Shown here: in pieces, positions 53,829 to 62,723 of the stretch | How the letters are laid out: every line of letters starts with the position of its first letter | Position numbering within the stretch: the stretch's first letter is position 1 | Assembly: GCA_009911185.1 (NCBI GenBank) | Contig: QXWW01000019.1 | Location: forward strand, 1-64,000 | Origin: Lachnospiraceae bacterium | GTDB taxonomy: Bacteria > Bacillota > Clostridia > Lachnospirales > Lachnospiraceae | DNA length: 64,000 nt | Direction: 5' to 3' | The notes under the pieces: generated by a model | Seen by the model: only the letters and a program-made list of their open reading frames with translations | Told to the model about the DNA's origin: nothing | Database searches by the model: none | Position numbers and translations under genes: made by a program

Positions 53829-54665
53829 CTATATCTTTCGAATACTTTTATCTGAAATTTCAATCTTCCGTTCCTTATACAATCGCCCCACAGCACGTTT
53901 AAATGCATTCTTACTCATTTTCATCTCCCGCTTTATCACCTCCGGAGAAGCCTTATCGTTAAACGGCAGAACACCTGCATATGCCTCTATGACCTCCATC
54001 ACCCGCATAGCGTCTTGATCCATCTGGATATATGCCTTATCGCGCAAAGTCAGATCCAGTTTGCCGTCAGGTTTCACACCGGTAACCCGCGCCTGAATGA
54101 CGTCTCCAATCCGCAGAAAACTGCAGTCTTCGTGCCGCGGTATCATTGCTGAATATTTATCGTCCACTGCCACAAACGTACCAAAATTATCACTAAATTC
54201 ATAGATGCGTCCTTGAACCATATCTCCCTTCTGGTAACGGGAATCTGTCTGCAGAAGCTCGTAAATATCTTTCATACTGGCGCAGAGCCGTCTGCTCTTA
54301 TCAATGTACAGCCTTACGAGAATTTCATCCTGCTCCTGCACTTTGCCGGCCTGCTCCTTATAGGGTAGAAATAAATCTTTTTCCAGGCCCCAGTCCAAAA
54401 AGGCTCCAATTTTCTGAACAGATACCACGGTAAGCGCGGCAAATTCCCCCAGCTTCAGCCTCGGTTCCTGTGTCGTAGAAATTACGCGGTCTTTGGAATC
54501 TTTATATATAAAAACCTGCAGCTCATCCCCAATATCCGCCCCTTCAGGCACCTGTTTTGCCGGAAGAAGCACCCTTGTCTCAGCTTCACTGTCCTCTGCC
54601 AGATAAACCCCAAACTCCACTTTCTTCACGATTTTAAGCTTTTGCTTTTCACCTAATCGAATCAT
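53829..54665 (-). CDS. CvfB-type S1 RNA-binding protein
   Basis: A 278-residue protein with S1-like OB folds: one at about 1-60, a second at about 68-135 (AALTVVSVQKIGAFLDWGLEKDLFLPYKE), a third at 148-210 (GDMVQGRIYEFSDNFGTFVAVDD...LDLTLRDKAY), and a C-terminal winged helix (about 220-278, MKMSKNAFKRAVGRLYKERKIEI). This order is that of CvfB, an RNA-binding regulator of gene expression and virulence in Firmicutes. It overlaps the thioesterase gene by 17 nt. Confidence 0.92.
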   Translation of the reverse strand: MIRLGEKQKLKIVKKVEFGVYLAEDSEAETRVLLPAKQVPEGADIGDELQVFIYKDSKDRVISTTQEPRLKLGEFAALTVVSVQKIGAFLDWGLEKDLFLPYKEQAGKVQEQDEILVRLYIDKSRRLCASMKDIYELLQTDSRYQKGDMVQGRIYEFSDNFGTFVAVDDKYSAMIPRHEDCSFLRIGDVIQARVTGVKPDGKLDLTLRDKAYIQMDQDAMRVMEVIEAYAGVLPFNDKASPEVIKREMKMSKNAFKRAVGRLYKERKIEISDKSIRKI

Positions 54666-55371
54666 TTTTTTCCTCCAACTCTACTATCGCATAAGGCCTT
54701 CCCGCCTCATCTGCCAGATTTACAATAATTTTCTCCCCAGACGATGCCACAAAAGGACAGATCACATCTTTGTATACTGCAGCCTTCCGGTATTCTGCCC
54801 TCATTTTACCGATTTTAAAGCCCAAAGGCAGATATTCCTGCGCCATGCTCACATATTTCCCATTATTCACATGCTGATTGGTATCAATGTGATATTTGTG
54901 TACCGGAAAACGTTCCTTTTCTTCTGCCATTTCAGGAATTTGTATCTTTCTGGAATCACACTCCATGGGAAGCTGCGGGGATAATTGGTATACTTCCTGC
55001 ATAAGCGACGGCAGCTTCGCCGGTCTTTTTTTCTTTAAATCCAACAATACCCACACAGAATTGGCATATGCCAAAAGCTCTCCATGTTCGCTTTCCATGG
55101 TAAAATTACGATACCCGAAAAATCCCTGGAACCCATAAGGCCAGGTCTTCACGGACACTTTTTCTCCAAACTCCGGATATCGCCCAATTTCAATCTGCCA
55201 GGAAGTCAATACCCATGCCAGCTTTTGATCTCTCAAGTAATCTATACCCACCCCCAACTCCTCGGAATGGAACGTACTGCAATCCTGAAAATAATCTATG
55301 ATAGAAGTCAAGGTAATTTTCCCCTGACTGTCAATTTCACTGTACCGTATTCTGCTGTCAAATTGATACAT
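54649..55371 (-). CDS. Acyl-ACP thioesterase
   Basis: A 240-residue double hot-dog thioesterase (FatA/FatB-like) that releases fatty acids from acyl carrier protein. The N-terminal half carries RIRYSEIDSQGKITLTSIIDYFQD (residues 7-30) and WVLTSWQIEIGRYPEFGEKV near 53. The second half has the catalytic-type region HKYHIDTNQHVNNGKYVSMAQEYL near 155-180, with the conserved Asp, Asn and His. Length is normal for bacterial members. An AGGAGG site precedes the ATG. It is the first gene of a three-gene operon with CvfB and the CPBP protease. Confidence 0.92.
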   Translation of the reverse strand: MYQFDSRIRYSEIDSQGKITLTSIIDYFQDCSTFHSEELGVGIDYLRDQKLAWVLTSWQIEIGRYPEFGEKVSVKTWPYGFQGFFGYRNFTMESEHGELLAYANSVWVLLDLKKKRPAKLPSLMQEVYQLSPQLPMECDSRKIQIPEMAEEKERFPVHKYHIDTNQHVNNGKYVSMAQEYLPLGFKIGKMRAEYRKAAVYKDVICPFVASSGEKIIVNLADEAGRPYAIVELEEKNDSIR

Positions 55372-55499
55372 GGATACCTCCTGAATATTTTTCTCCTATC
55401 CTGATTTCAATTCACAGGGACACTCTTTGCGCAATTTCCGGATTATGATGCAGGATTCGCCATCGCAGCGCAAAATTCTCATTTTCTTAAATGAGCAAA

Positions 55500-55616
55500 G
55501 CAGGCGCTTTCGCGTCATAATTACTTTGTGTGCGTTTGCATCCCCCGGAGAGTTTTTCTTTCATCAAAAAGAACATATTTTAATACTTCACCGTAACAAG
55601 GTCTTTCCTATGAAAG
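55500..55616. repeat. Dispersed post-terminator repeat, copy C
   Basis: The core GCGCTTTCGCGTCATAATT-n6-GTGTGCG matches copies A and B, and GCATCCCCCGG is shared with copy D. A degenerate terminal inverted repeat, CTTTCAT... against ...ATGAAAG, closes it. It lies 8 nt behind the terminator of tRNA-Gln. The stretch 55372-55500 shows no gene. Confidence 0.6.
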
Positions 55617-55624
55617 AAAATAAA

Positions 55625-55649
55625 AACCCATCACGCATTGTGATGGGTT
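55625..55649 (-). terminator. Intrinsic terminator of tRNA-Gln
   Basis: AACCCATCAC (55625-55634) pairs perfectly with GTGATGGGTT (55640-55649) around a 5-nt loop. On the minus strand it is followed by TTTATTTT. Confidence 0.92.
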
Positions 55650-55654
55650 ACGAC

Positions 55655-55726
55655 CTGGCCCACAAGGATTCGAACCTTGAAATGACGGAGTCAGAGTCCG
55701 TTGCCTTACCGTTTGGCGATGGGCCA
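55655..55726 (-). tRNA. tRNA-Gln (anticodon CTG)
   Basis: Read on the minus strand, TGGCCCA (acceptor) pairs with TGGGCCA near the 3' end, with discriminator G. The anticodon stem ACGGA/TCCGT holds the loop CTCTGAC, anticodon CTG (reads CAG). The T arm is AAGGTTCGAATCCTT. CCA is not encoded. It has its own promoter and terminator. Confidence 0.95.
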
Positions 55727-55745
55727 TTGCTTTTCAACAAGGCAT

Positions 55746-55774
55746 ATTATATATGAACTTCCTCAAAAATGCAA
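55746..55774 (-). promoter_or_regulatory. Promoter of tRNA-Gln
   Basis: On the minus strand TTGCAT (55769-55774), a 17-bp spacer and TATAAT (55746-55751), about 20 nt before the mature tRNA. Confidence 0.75.
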
Positions 55775-55782
55775 GTACTTTT

Positions 55783-56439
55783 TTAAAATATTTTTATTTT
55801 TCCATCAATACAGGCAAAATCCTCGATTTCCCCCAGAGAAAATCTGGCGTTCCCGTTCGTTCCTTCCGTAATTGCAGCCTGAAGCATCTCTGATTGTTCC
55901 AGGGGAACCATTACCTTAAGCTCTACCTGTTCCGTATACAGCGTATCCATAATTGTAATTTCCTGCTGTGCAAGGATATACTGTATCTTACCAATTCCAT
56001 TATAATCTGTACCAATGGTCATGGCTCTTCCCGGACGTTTTTCAATAATAACGCTGTTCTCAAGCCCCTGCTGCACGGCCTGCTGATAGGCACGTACCAG
56101 TCCCCCAGTTCCCAGAAGCGTTCCTCCAAAATAACGGGTCACCACCACTGCCAGATTGTGTAGTTCCTCCCGCAGCAGCACATCCAGCATAGGACGCCCG
56201 GCAGTCCCGTTCGGTTCTCCGTCATCGCTGCACCTTTGCAGTTCCTGATTTCTGCCCGCCACAAATGCATAACAATTATGCCTTGCATCCCAGTACTGTT
56301 TCTTTAAGCCGGCAATAAATGCAAGCGCCTCTTCTTCTGTGTCTATTGGCTTTAGCGTAGCGATAAACCGTGATTTTTTTACAACAATTTCTCCACTGCC
56401 GCCCTGGTATAATATTTTTACAGGCATATGCTCCATCAT
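55783..56439 (-). CDS. YigZ/IMPACT-family protein
   Basis: A 218-residue protein of the UPF0029/IMPACT family. The diagnostic region is complete: KSRFIATLKPIDTEEEALAFI near residue 22, the DARHNCYAFVAG stretch near 52, CSDDGEPNGTAGRPML near 70, VVVTRYFGGTLLGTGGLVRAY near 98 and a C-terminal DUF1949 domain (about 140-215). The molecular function in bacteria is unsettled; eukaryotic relatives act on translation control. It is monocistronic. Its stop lies 8 nt from the tRNA-Gln promoter, so read-through into the tRNA is possible. Confidence 0.93.
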   Translation of the reverse strand: MMEHMPVKILYQGGSGEIVVKKSRFIATLKPIDTEEEALAFIAGLKKQYWDARHNCYAFVAGRNQELQRCSDDGEPNGTAGRPMLDVLLREELHNLAVVVTRYFGGTLLGTGGLVRAYQQAVQQGLENSVIIEKRPGRAMTIGTDYNGIGKIQYILAQQEITIMDTLYTEQVELKVMVPLEQSEMLQAAITEGTNGNARFSLGEIEDFACIDGKIKIF

Positions 56440-56580
56440 TTAATGTCCTCTCTTTTCCCGCTTCTGCTTTTACAGAAAAACAGCCGTATCTTACCGCCTT
56501 AATCCCAGCGCAAATAACTGTTCTATGAAATGTTCCTGAATATTTTATCATATCTGGAAGTATAAAACAATATTTTGCCA

Positions 56581-56625
56581 AAAATACCGCCTGGACAGTC
56601 AAAACCTCTGTCCAAACGGTATTTT
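56581..56625. terminator. Bidirectional hairpin
   Basis: AAAATACCG (56581-56589) pairs with CGGTATTTT (56617-56625), and the inner GGACAG pairs with CTGTCC. Minus-strand reading gives a T-rich tail. It probably ends transcription from the remnant or the GH97 gene upstream. Confidence 0.65.
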
Positions 56626-56653
56626 CACCTCTGCAAAATCTTCGACTGCTGCT

Positions 56654-56810
56654 TTTCACTTGCACATCCTTTATTTTACTTGCAGCCGCATATAAATTCT
56701 TCTTGCCGTTCTTTGTGTACGCTTTGACGCGCACATAATTTTTCATAGGCAGCGTTATAATTCGGATCGTTCACTGACACAGTTATCGTCGTCACGCTGC
56801 AGCCATTCAG
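56654..56810 (-). pseudogene. Remnant of a fibronectin type III surface protein
   Basis: In one minus-strand frame the segment NYVRVKAYTKNGKKNLYAAASKIKDVQVK (56654-56740, as short motifs VRVKAYTK, LYAAASKIK and VQVK) matches the end of clostridial Fn3 domains (Y-x-VRV-x-AYK ... S-x-KV). The preceding beta-like piece VTTITVSVNDPNYNAAYEKL is in another frame, so a frameshift separates them. No start codon or complete domain remains. It lies directly downstream of the GH97 gene. The rest of 56440-56990 shows nothing else. Confidence 0.35.
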
Positions 56811-56990
56811 TATATCCTTTTCTTTGCCGCACTCTGAGCCTTTTTACTGCGGAACGCATTAGAAAGTCTGAAAAGACAGTCTGCGCATATCCAGAACCCC
56901 GCCGGCCTCTTCTCCTCCGTTGATATCCTTATATACCGGGGTAACTACTATTTTTCGTAATACGTTTTTCGTTTCTTTTTCTTTTTCAAA

Positions 56991-59900
56991 TTACTTCACC
57001 GTAATCCGGACTTTCTTTGTCTTTTTATTAAATGTCTTTACCGTAATGACTGCTTTCCCTTTTTTCTTTGCCTTTACTACACCCTTTGCCGTTACCGTGG
57101 CAACTCTCTTATTGGAAGAAGCAAAGGTGATTTTATTGCTTGCAGTTCCCTTTGGCAAAGTAACTTTCAACTTGCAGGTCTTGCCCTTCTTCAAAGTCTT
57201 TTTGGCAGGCGTAACTTTGGAAATCTTTTTCGGCGCTTTTTTAATGGTAATCACATATTGTACGACATCACCATTTGATTTTATGACACGTACGTTAACT
57301 TTTCCTGTTTTCTTTGCCGTTACTTTTCCACTTCCAGTTACCGTCGCCACGTTTTTGTTAGAGGCGGTATAGGTTGCGTTCTTTACCTTAACAGAATATG
57401 TTTCTTTTACACCTAAGGTTACCTTCTTAGTAGAAACAACTTTCAGTTTAACAAGGCTCAAAATTGCATTCTGCAGGTTATTGTCTGCCGCATCCACCTG
57501 CGCCTGCGTTACATTGCCGTCATTGAGGACAATTTTAGCCTGAGCCAATGCATTGGCATATACATTCCAGCTTGATGCCAGATATTCTGCTGCATTTTTG
57601 TATGTATTCTCAGCAGAACTTATTCTATTTGCCAGTTGCGTCTTGTCTGCCTGGACAGGTTTATTTTGATTTTCTGTTTCCAGACGCCCAATCGCATCCT
57701 GCAGTTTCTTCTTGGCCTCATCTACCTGCTTCTGCGTCGCTTTTTCATTACCAATCACCTGTTTGGCTTCCTTCAACGCATCCGTAAACTGTAACCAGGC
57801 AGCAGGAGTATAATCACTCTGTTTATACTTGTTTTCTGCCCCCAATATCGTATTTGTCAACTCTGTGACGGATTCACTGTTTGCCGGCTCATCCGGCTCT
57901 GGTACAGGCTTCTTGCTCTCCAACAGACTCACTGCCGCATCCAGCTTCTTCTTCGCATCATCCACCTGCTTCTGTGTCGCTTCTTCATTTCCGAGTACCT
58001 GCTTTGCTTCCTTTAACGCATCCGTAAATGTCTTCCAGTCTTCTTCTGTGTAGTCCGTCTCTTTATACTTATTCTCCACTTCTGAAACTGCGTTTGTCAG
58101 CTCTGTCACGGATTCACTGCTTGCAGGCTCATCCGGCTCTGGCACAGGCTTCTTGCTCTCCAGCAGGTTCACCGCCGCATCCAGCTTCTTCTTCGCATCA
58201 TCCACCTGCTTCTGCGTCGCTTCTTCATTTCCGAGTACCTGCTTTGCTTCCTTTAACGCATCCGTAAATGTCTTCCAGTCTTCTTGCGTATAATCCGTTT
58301 CTTTATACTTATTCTCCACTTCTGAGACTGCGTTTGTCAGCTCTGCCACAGATTCACTGCTTGCAGGCTCATCCGGCTCTGGCACAGGCTTCTTGCTCTC
58401 CAGCAGGTTCACCGCCGCATCCAGCTTCTTCTTCGCATCATCCACCTGCTTCTGCGTCGCTTCTTCATTTCCAATTACTTGTTTTGCTTCCTTTAAAGCA
58501 TCTGTAAATATTTTCCAGTCTTCTTCTGTGTAGTCCGTCTCCTGGTATTTATTTTCTACTTGCGCTACTGCATCCGCCAGCTCTGCGACAGATTCCGGAG
58601 TTGCCGGGAGTTCCGGCTCTTCTGGCCGCGTATCGACAGCGACTGGTATCACCTGTCCGTCAAAAGTAAAGTCCTCAAAGGTAATCACCAGCTCATTGTT
58701 GGCTCCGCCGGAACTGGCATAGAAACCAACGTACAGATTTTCACAATTTGCCAGCTTGTCGCTTGTAACGCTCTCTGCATTCTTTCCACTTTCATTTTGT
58801 ACAATCTGCGTCCATTCCTCATTATCAAAGCTATAATAACCAGTAAATTTATTTCCTTCTTTTACCAGCTTAATATAAGCTTCTGCGTCCGGGTTTCCAT
58901 CCTCCCCATAAAATTCGCCTATAGAGCCCCCTCCGCTCATCATTCCAAAGCGCTTCGGGGAATTGGGGAACAGATAGTTATGGTAACGCCTTCCTGCCGA
59001 CACATAATTATTTCCAATATCATCTTTGTCAAATACTGCGATAAACGCTCCCTGATAATTCGCGCTGAGCCCTCCGGATACCTTTGCCGTCAAAGTAAAA
59101 TCTTTCTTGCCTTCCGGTACTTTCATCGCAAACAGATTCTTTCCGCCAATACCGCCGTTTTCTGTCACAATGCTTACAGAAGTTTCACTGTTCAGAAAAC
59201 GCTTTTCATTTTCACTGATGATTTCCCAACGTTCGGTATCTAATGCGTATCTTTCTGGAATCACCTTCACCTTAATTTCCGCTTTCACATTTGCATCAAA
59301 TGCGGAAGATACCGTAATGGTAGTTTCACCGTCCGCCAAGCCGGTAATCAGTCCGCTGCTGTTTACCTTTGCAATTTCCTCATTCGCACTGCTCCACACT
59401 ACTTCCTGGTACTGCGCATCTGCCGGAAACGGCGTTGCCTTTGCCTGGTAGGTGCGGTTTTTCTCCAATGTTATCTCTGTTTTATCTGTAGTGATGGAAG
59501 TAACAACGTCTAATTGCTCCTTCGGAATCAGCTTCACAGCATAACCGCCGCCCTTTAATACAGGAATGCTTAACGTATCCGTACTGGCTGCCTCCTGCAC
59601 TTCCATCACAAGATCGCTGCGCCCGTTCTCTTTGTAGATCACTGCCGTGTAGTCCGTTCCGCTTTCCAAAAAGTCCAGAACAATTTCCATATTCTTCTCT
59701 TTTGTACTGATACCGGAAACATACCAGGAATCTCCTGCCTTTCTGGCAAGATTGACATAATCTCCCGGCACAGAATCCAGATATTTCAAATCATCCCATG
59801 AAGAAGGATAGTTTTTGTAGTAAGAGATCGCCGGAGCCACTTTATAATAATTTTCTACGCTGTCACCCATAGAATGGATGCCATCCTCCACCAGAGCTGT

Positions 59901-62405
59901 CAAAGCAATCTGGAAGCCCATAGTCGTTTTATTTACATCTCGTGAAAACAACTGTTCGGTCACATCCGCAGGGCCTACCGCGGCGCGGATAAAAGGAATT
60001 AATGTATACTGCTCTGCTGTGATGCCTCCCTGCTCCTGACCGGCAATACCCTCTCTCGCCAGCACATTCGGATATGTCCTGACCTCTCCGGTGGCTTTAT
60101 TTCCACCGTGAATATTTACCATCAAGTGTTTCTGGGCACAATATTTATATAATTCATCATATACCTGAAGCACAGACTGGGATTCATGATTGAAAAAGTC
60201 CGTCTTAATGCCAACGATTCCATCTTTTGCCCACTGATCCAGACGGCTTTCCCGGTGTTCCTTTTGCGAAATATCCTTAGAATCCACCCATGCAATCAGT
60301 TTCACGCCTTTTTCATTGGCATAATCTCTTACCCGATAAAACCATTCTCTGTAACCTGTATATCTGGTGCCGTCTCCATTTGTGGTTTGAGGCTGCCAGC
60401 CCTCGTCTAAAATATAGTATTTCCATCCAAGATCGGCTGCCAGGTCAATGAATTTCTTATGCGTTTCCTCATTCTCCTGCCCACCATAGTAAGTAACCCA
60501 GGACCAGGAGGATAAACCAGGATCTACCCAATTCTCAAAATCATATCCCTCCAGCCGCTCAGGGCTTAAATTCTCCGTCATTGTATTTTGTACGATATCT
60601 TCCGGCGTACCAGTAATAATCGTTCTCCAGGGAGACAAAAACGGTGCCGTTGTCTGTACATCCTTGCTCTGAATCGGGTCAAACGCAAGCCTTAAAAGAC
60701 CGCCCTTCTCCACTCTTGTCATGGAACCTGTATAAGAACCGTTCAACGCCGCCTCTGTCAGAAGATTCCAAACGCCGTCTTTGGTCTTATATAAAAGAGG
60801 AATAGACGGGATCGCTCCCTCTTCCAGCGTCTCAGCAGTCGCTTTCTCATAATAACCTTCATACGTCCACTGTCCGGAGCCGTGAGGCATATAGTACACT
60901 TCTGCTTCCGCCGGCAGCTGAAAAGCGGTAGTTTCACTGCTGATACTCAACGCCTCATTTTCCTGGCCGCGGATTGCATAACGAAACGCCGTGCCGTCAT
61001 CATAAGCGCGTGTAATGAAATCAAATTCAACGCCTGGTTTCCCCTCCAGAGTAAAGGTCACGGTTCTCTGCTTACAATGATTGGTATAGGTCTTCTTTTT
61101 TCCGCTGATCATTGGGTATGTCTCATTGATTTCTTCTTCTGACGTCTCTGATTTATACGCCAGTTTCTTTGAAAAATCTCCTAAGTTTGTAACAATACCT
61201 ATCGGTGAGGTTTCCATGGTTACTTTTCCATCCTGTTTCGCCCTGTATTGCAGCGCGCCGCCTGTCATCAACTCTACTTCCAGTACGGTCTTACCATCCG
61301 GAGATGTCGTAGTCCAGGATTTCTCCACCACAATTTCACCCACCTGAACCTCCAGACTGGCCGTTCTAACAATATTTCCTGCAGTTACTTCGCAGCGTAT
61401 AACTGTCTTCCCTGCCTTGACGCCCGTCACTACTCCCTTCTGATCCACCGTGGCAATTTCTTCATCATCGCTTGAATAAACAACGCTGGTCAATTCTTCT
61501 TTTGCAATTTCATCCCCATTTCCATCAAGCGCTTTCATTGTCAGGCTGGCTGTACCGCCTGCCGCAATCTTATCGGAACATGTTAATTCCACGGAACTTA
61601 AACTGGACAGATTCACACCTAAAGGAATCTCCTCGCCATCAAAACGGAAATCGGAAAATGTGATATCCATCCCATTGTTTTGTCCGCCGCTGTTGGCTGT
61701 AAAACCTATGTATATCTCTTCTGTTCCGGCAAGATTTCCCTGGGTGATGGCATTGATACTGCTATTCTTGCCATCCTGAATCAGGGTCCATCCTTCATCG
61801 GTGGCACTGTAACTCTTGCTGTAATAACTGCTGAAACTGGAACCAGATTTTTTGAGCCGCAGATATACCTCATCCTCCCGCCCCTGTTCAGCCGTATAAA
61901 ACTCTGCCGTACTTCCGCCGTTGCTCATCATGCCTACCAGCTCATTTGCTCCATAACCGCCTCCGAGAAAACTGTGATATCTTCTCACGGCCGCCACGGC
62001 GTTCGCCTGACCCGGCCCGCTGCTCGCCATCAGATAGGCGCCCTGAAAATCTTTTTCCACCAGTCCTCTGACTTTCACAGTAAGCACAAAATCCGCCTTA
62101 TTGGCAACTTTCTGCCGGAGTACGTTTTTCATACCACCCCATTCGCCTCCCTCAGTGGTAATAGTCACGCTTCCATCCTCATTTACCTTTAACTTTCCTT
62201 CACTGGGATTATCTACGATCCAGCTGCTGTCCAGCATCATGCCATTGCCGGGCAAAGCCTCTCTCCCCGCCTTTTCTGTTACGGCTGGCTTCGCATCCTG
62301 CCCTGCCGCCAACGCAGGGGACACATTTCCCAATGCCAATGAGATAGCCATGGCTGCCGCACATACAGCCTTTACGCTTCTCATCCAACCTTTCTTTCTT
62401 TTCAT
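56991..62405 (-). CDS. Secreted GH97 glycosidase with FIVAR repeats
   Basis: A 1804-residue exported enzyme. Signal peptide (1-34); a concanavalin-like beta domain (about 50-268); Big_2 (about 272-352); the GH97 catalytic unit (about 360-960), with SSWSWVTYYGGQE, a nucleophile-type Asp in GIKTDFFNHES near residue 738 and a Glu in LAREGIAGQEQGG near 786; a second Big_2 (about 965-1045); a second copy of the concanavalin-like domain (1050-1255); five FIVAR repeats of about 80 residues (1265-1650); and two Big_2-like Lys-rich domains at the end (1655-1804). The Asp in KTDFF suggests a retaining alpha-galactosidase type. The basic tail probably holds it to the wall. The neighbouring galactose-binding lipoprotein supports galactoside use. 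An AAGGAGG site precedes the ATG. Confidence 0.9.
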   Translation of the reverse strand: MKRKKGWMRSVKAVCAAAMAISLALGNVSPALAAGQDAKPAVTEKAGREALPGNGMMLDSSWIVDNPSEGKLKVNEDGSVTITTEGGEWGGMKNVLRQKVANKADFVLTVKVRGLVEKDFQGAYLMASSGPGQANAVAAVRRYHSFLGGGYGANELVGMMSNGGSTAEFYTAEQGREDEVYLRLKKSGSSFSSYYSKSYSATDEGWTLIQDGKNSSINAITQGNLAGTEEIYIGFTANSGGQNNGMDITFSDFRFDGEEIPLGVNLSSLSSVELTCSDKIAAGGTASLTMKALDGNGDEIAKEELTSVVYSSDDEEIATVDQKGVVTGVKAGKTVIRCEVTAGNIVRTASLEVQVGEIVVEKSWTTTSPDGKTVLEVELMTGGALQYRAKQDGKVTMETSPIGIVTNLGDFSKKLAYKSETSEEEINETYPMISGKKKTYTNHCKQRTVTFTLEGKPGVEFDFITRAYDDGTAFRYAIRGQENEALSISSETTAFQLPAEAEVYYMPHGSGQWTYEGYYEKATAETLEEGAIPSIPLLYKTKDGVWNLLTEAALNGSYTGSMTRVEKGGLLRLAFDPIQSKDVQTTAPFLSPWRTIITGTPEDIVQNTMTENLSPERLEGYDFENWVDPGLSSWSWVTYYGGQENEETHKKFIDLAADLGWKYYILDEGWQPQTTNGDGTRYTGYREWFYRVRDYANEKGVKLIAWVDSKDISQKEHRESRLDQWAKDGIVGIKTDFFNHESQSVLQVYDELYKYCAQKHLMVNIHGGNKATGEVRTYPNVLAREGIAGQEQGGITAEQYTLIPFIRAAVGPADVTEQLFSRDVNKTTMGFQIALTALVEDGIHSMGDSVENYYKVAPAISYYKNYPSSWDDLKYLDSVPGDYVNLARKAGDSWYVSGISTKEKNMEIVLDFLESGTDYTAVIYKENGRSDLVMEVQEAASTDTLSIPVLKGGGYAVKLIPKEQLDVVTSITTDKTEITLEKNRTYQAKATPFPADAQYQEVVWSSANEEIAKVNSSGLITGLADGETTITVSSAFDANVKAEIKVKVIPERYALDTERWEIISENEKRFLNSETSVSIVTENGGIGGKNLFAMKVPEGKKDFTLTAKVSGGLSANYQGAFIAVFDKDDIGNNYVSAGRRYHNYLFPNSPKRFGMMSGGGSIGEFYGEDGNPDAEAYIKLVKEGNKFTGYYSFDNEEWTQIVQNESGKNAESVTSDKLANCENLYVGFYASSGGANNELVITFEDFTFDGQVIPVAVDTRPEEPELPATPESVAELADAVAQVENKYQETDYTEEDWKIFTDALKEAKQVIGNEEATQKQVDDAKKKLDAAVNLLESKKPVPEPDEPASSESVAELTNAVSEVENKYKETDYTQEDWKTFTDALKEAKQVLGNEEATQKQVDDAKKKLDAAVNLLESKKPVPEPDEPASSESVTELTNAVSEVENKYKETDYTEEDWKTFTDALKEAKQVLGNEEATQKQVDDAKKKLDAAVSLLESKKPVPEPDEPANSESVTELTNTILGAENKYKQSDYTPAAWLQFTDALKEAKQVIGNEKATQKQVDEAKKKLQDAIGRLETENQNKPVQADKTQLANRISSAENTYKNAAEYLASSWNVYANALAQAKIVLNDGNVTQAQVDAADNNLQNAILSLVKLKVVSTKKVTLGVKETYSVKVKNATYTASNKNVATVTGSGKVTAKKTGKVNVRVIKSNGDVVQYVITIKKAPKKISKVTPAKKTLKKGKTCKLKVTLPKGTASNKITFASSNKRVATVTAKGVVKAKKKGKAVITVKTFNKKTKKVRITVK
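57660..58620 (-). repeat. 240-bp tandem repeats encoding FIVAR modules
   Basis: The block GGCTTCTTGCTCTCC recurs at 57906, 58146 and 58386, an exact 240-bp period, with a more divergent copy on each side. The three central units differ at only a few positions. Each encodes an 80-residue three-helix FIVAR module with the motif DALKEAKQV and linker KPVPEPDEP. High identity points to recent duplication or homogenisation. Confidence 0.88.
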
Positions 62406-62608
62406 TTTCTGTCCTCCTTGTGTATTACGGTATCGTTGTAAAAACAGTTTCTATAATAGTTATTATACAAAACACTTTCTATACGCACCATACAATTTTC
62501 TTCTGTAAATCTACAATTTTTTTTACAAAATCCATATCAAAAACTAACTTCATTACTTTTTGCTTTGTATACTTTTACATTTTGCACAAAGAGTTATTTT
62601 TAAATGAA

Positions 62609-62684
62609 AAAAGCAGTTAAAATTCTTTATAGAGAATTTGCATATGCGCTTCCAATTCTCTATAACAATCTTTTAACTGCTTTT
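62609..62684 (-). terminator. Terminator of the galactose-binding lipoprotein gene
   Basis: A 76-nt hairpin: outer arms AAAAGCAGTTAAAA (62609-62622) and its exact complement (62671-62684), inner arms TTATAGAGAATT (62627-62638) and AATTCTCTATAA (62654-62665). It lies 39 nt beyond the stop. The rest of 62406-62723 is A+T-rich; a TATAAT near 62465 may serve the GH97 gene. Confidence 0.82.
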
Positions 62685-62723
62685 AATGACCTGATTTAAA
62701 TGAAAAAATATATGAAGATAAGG

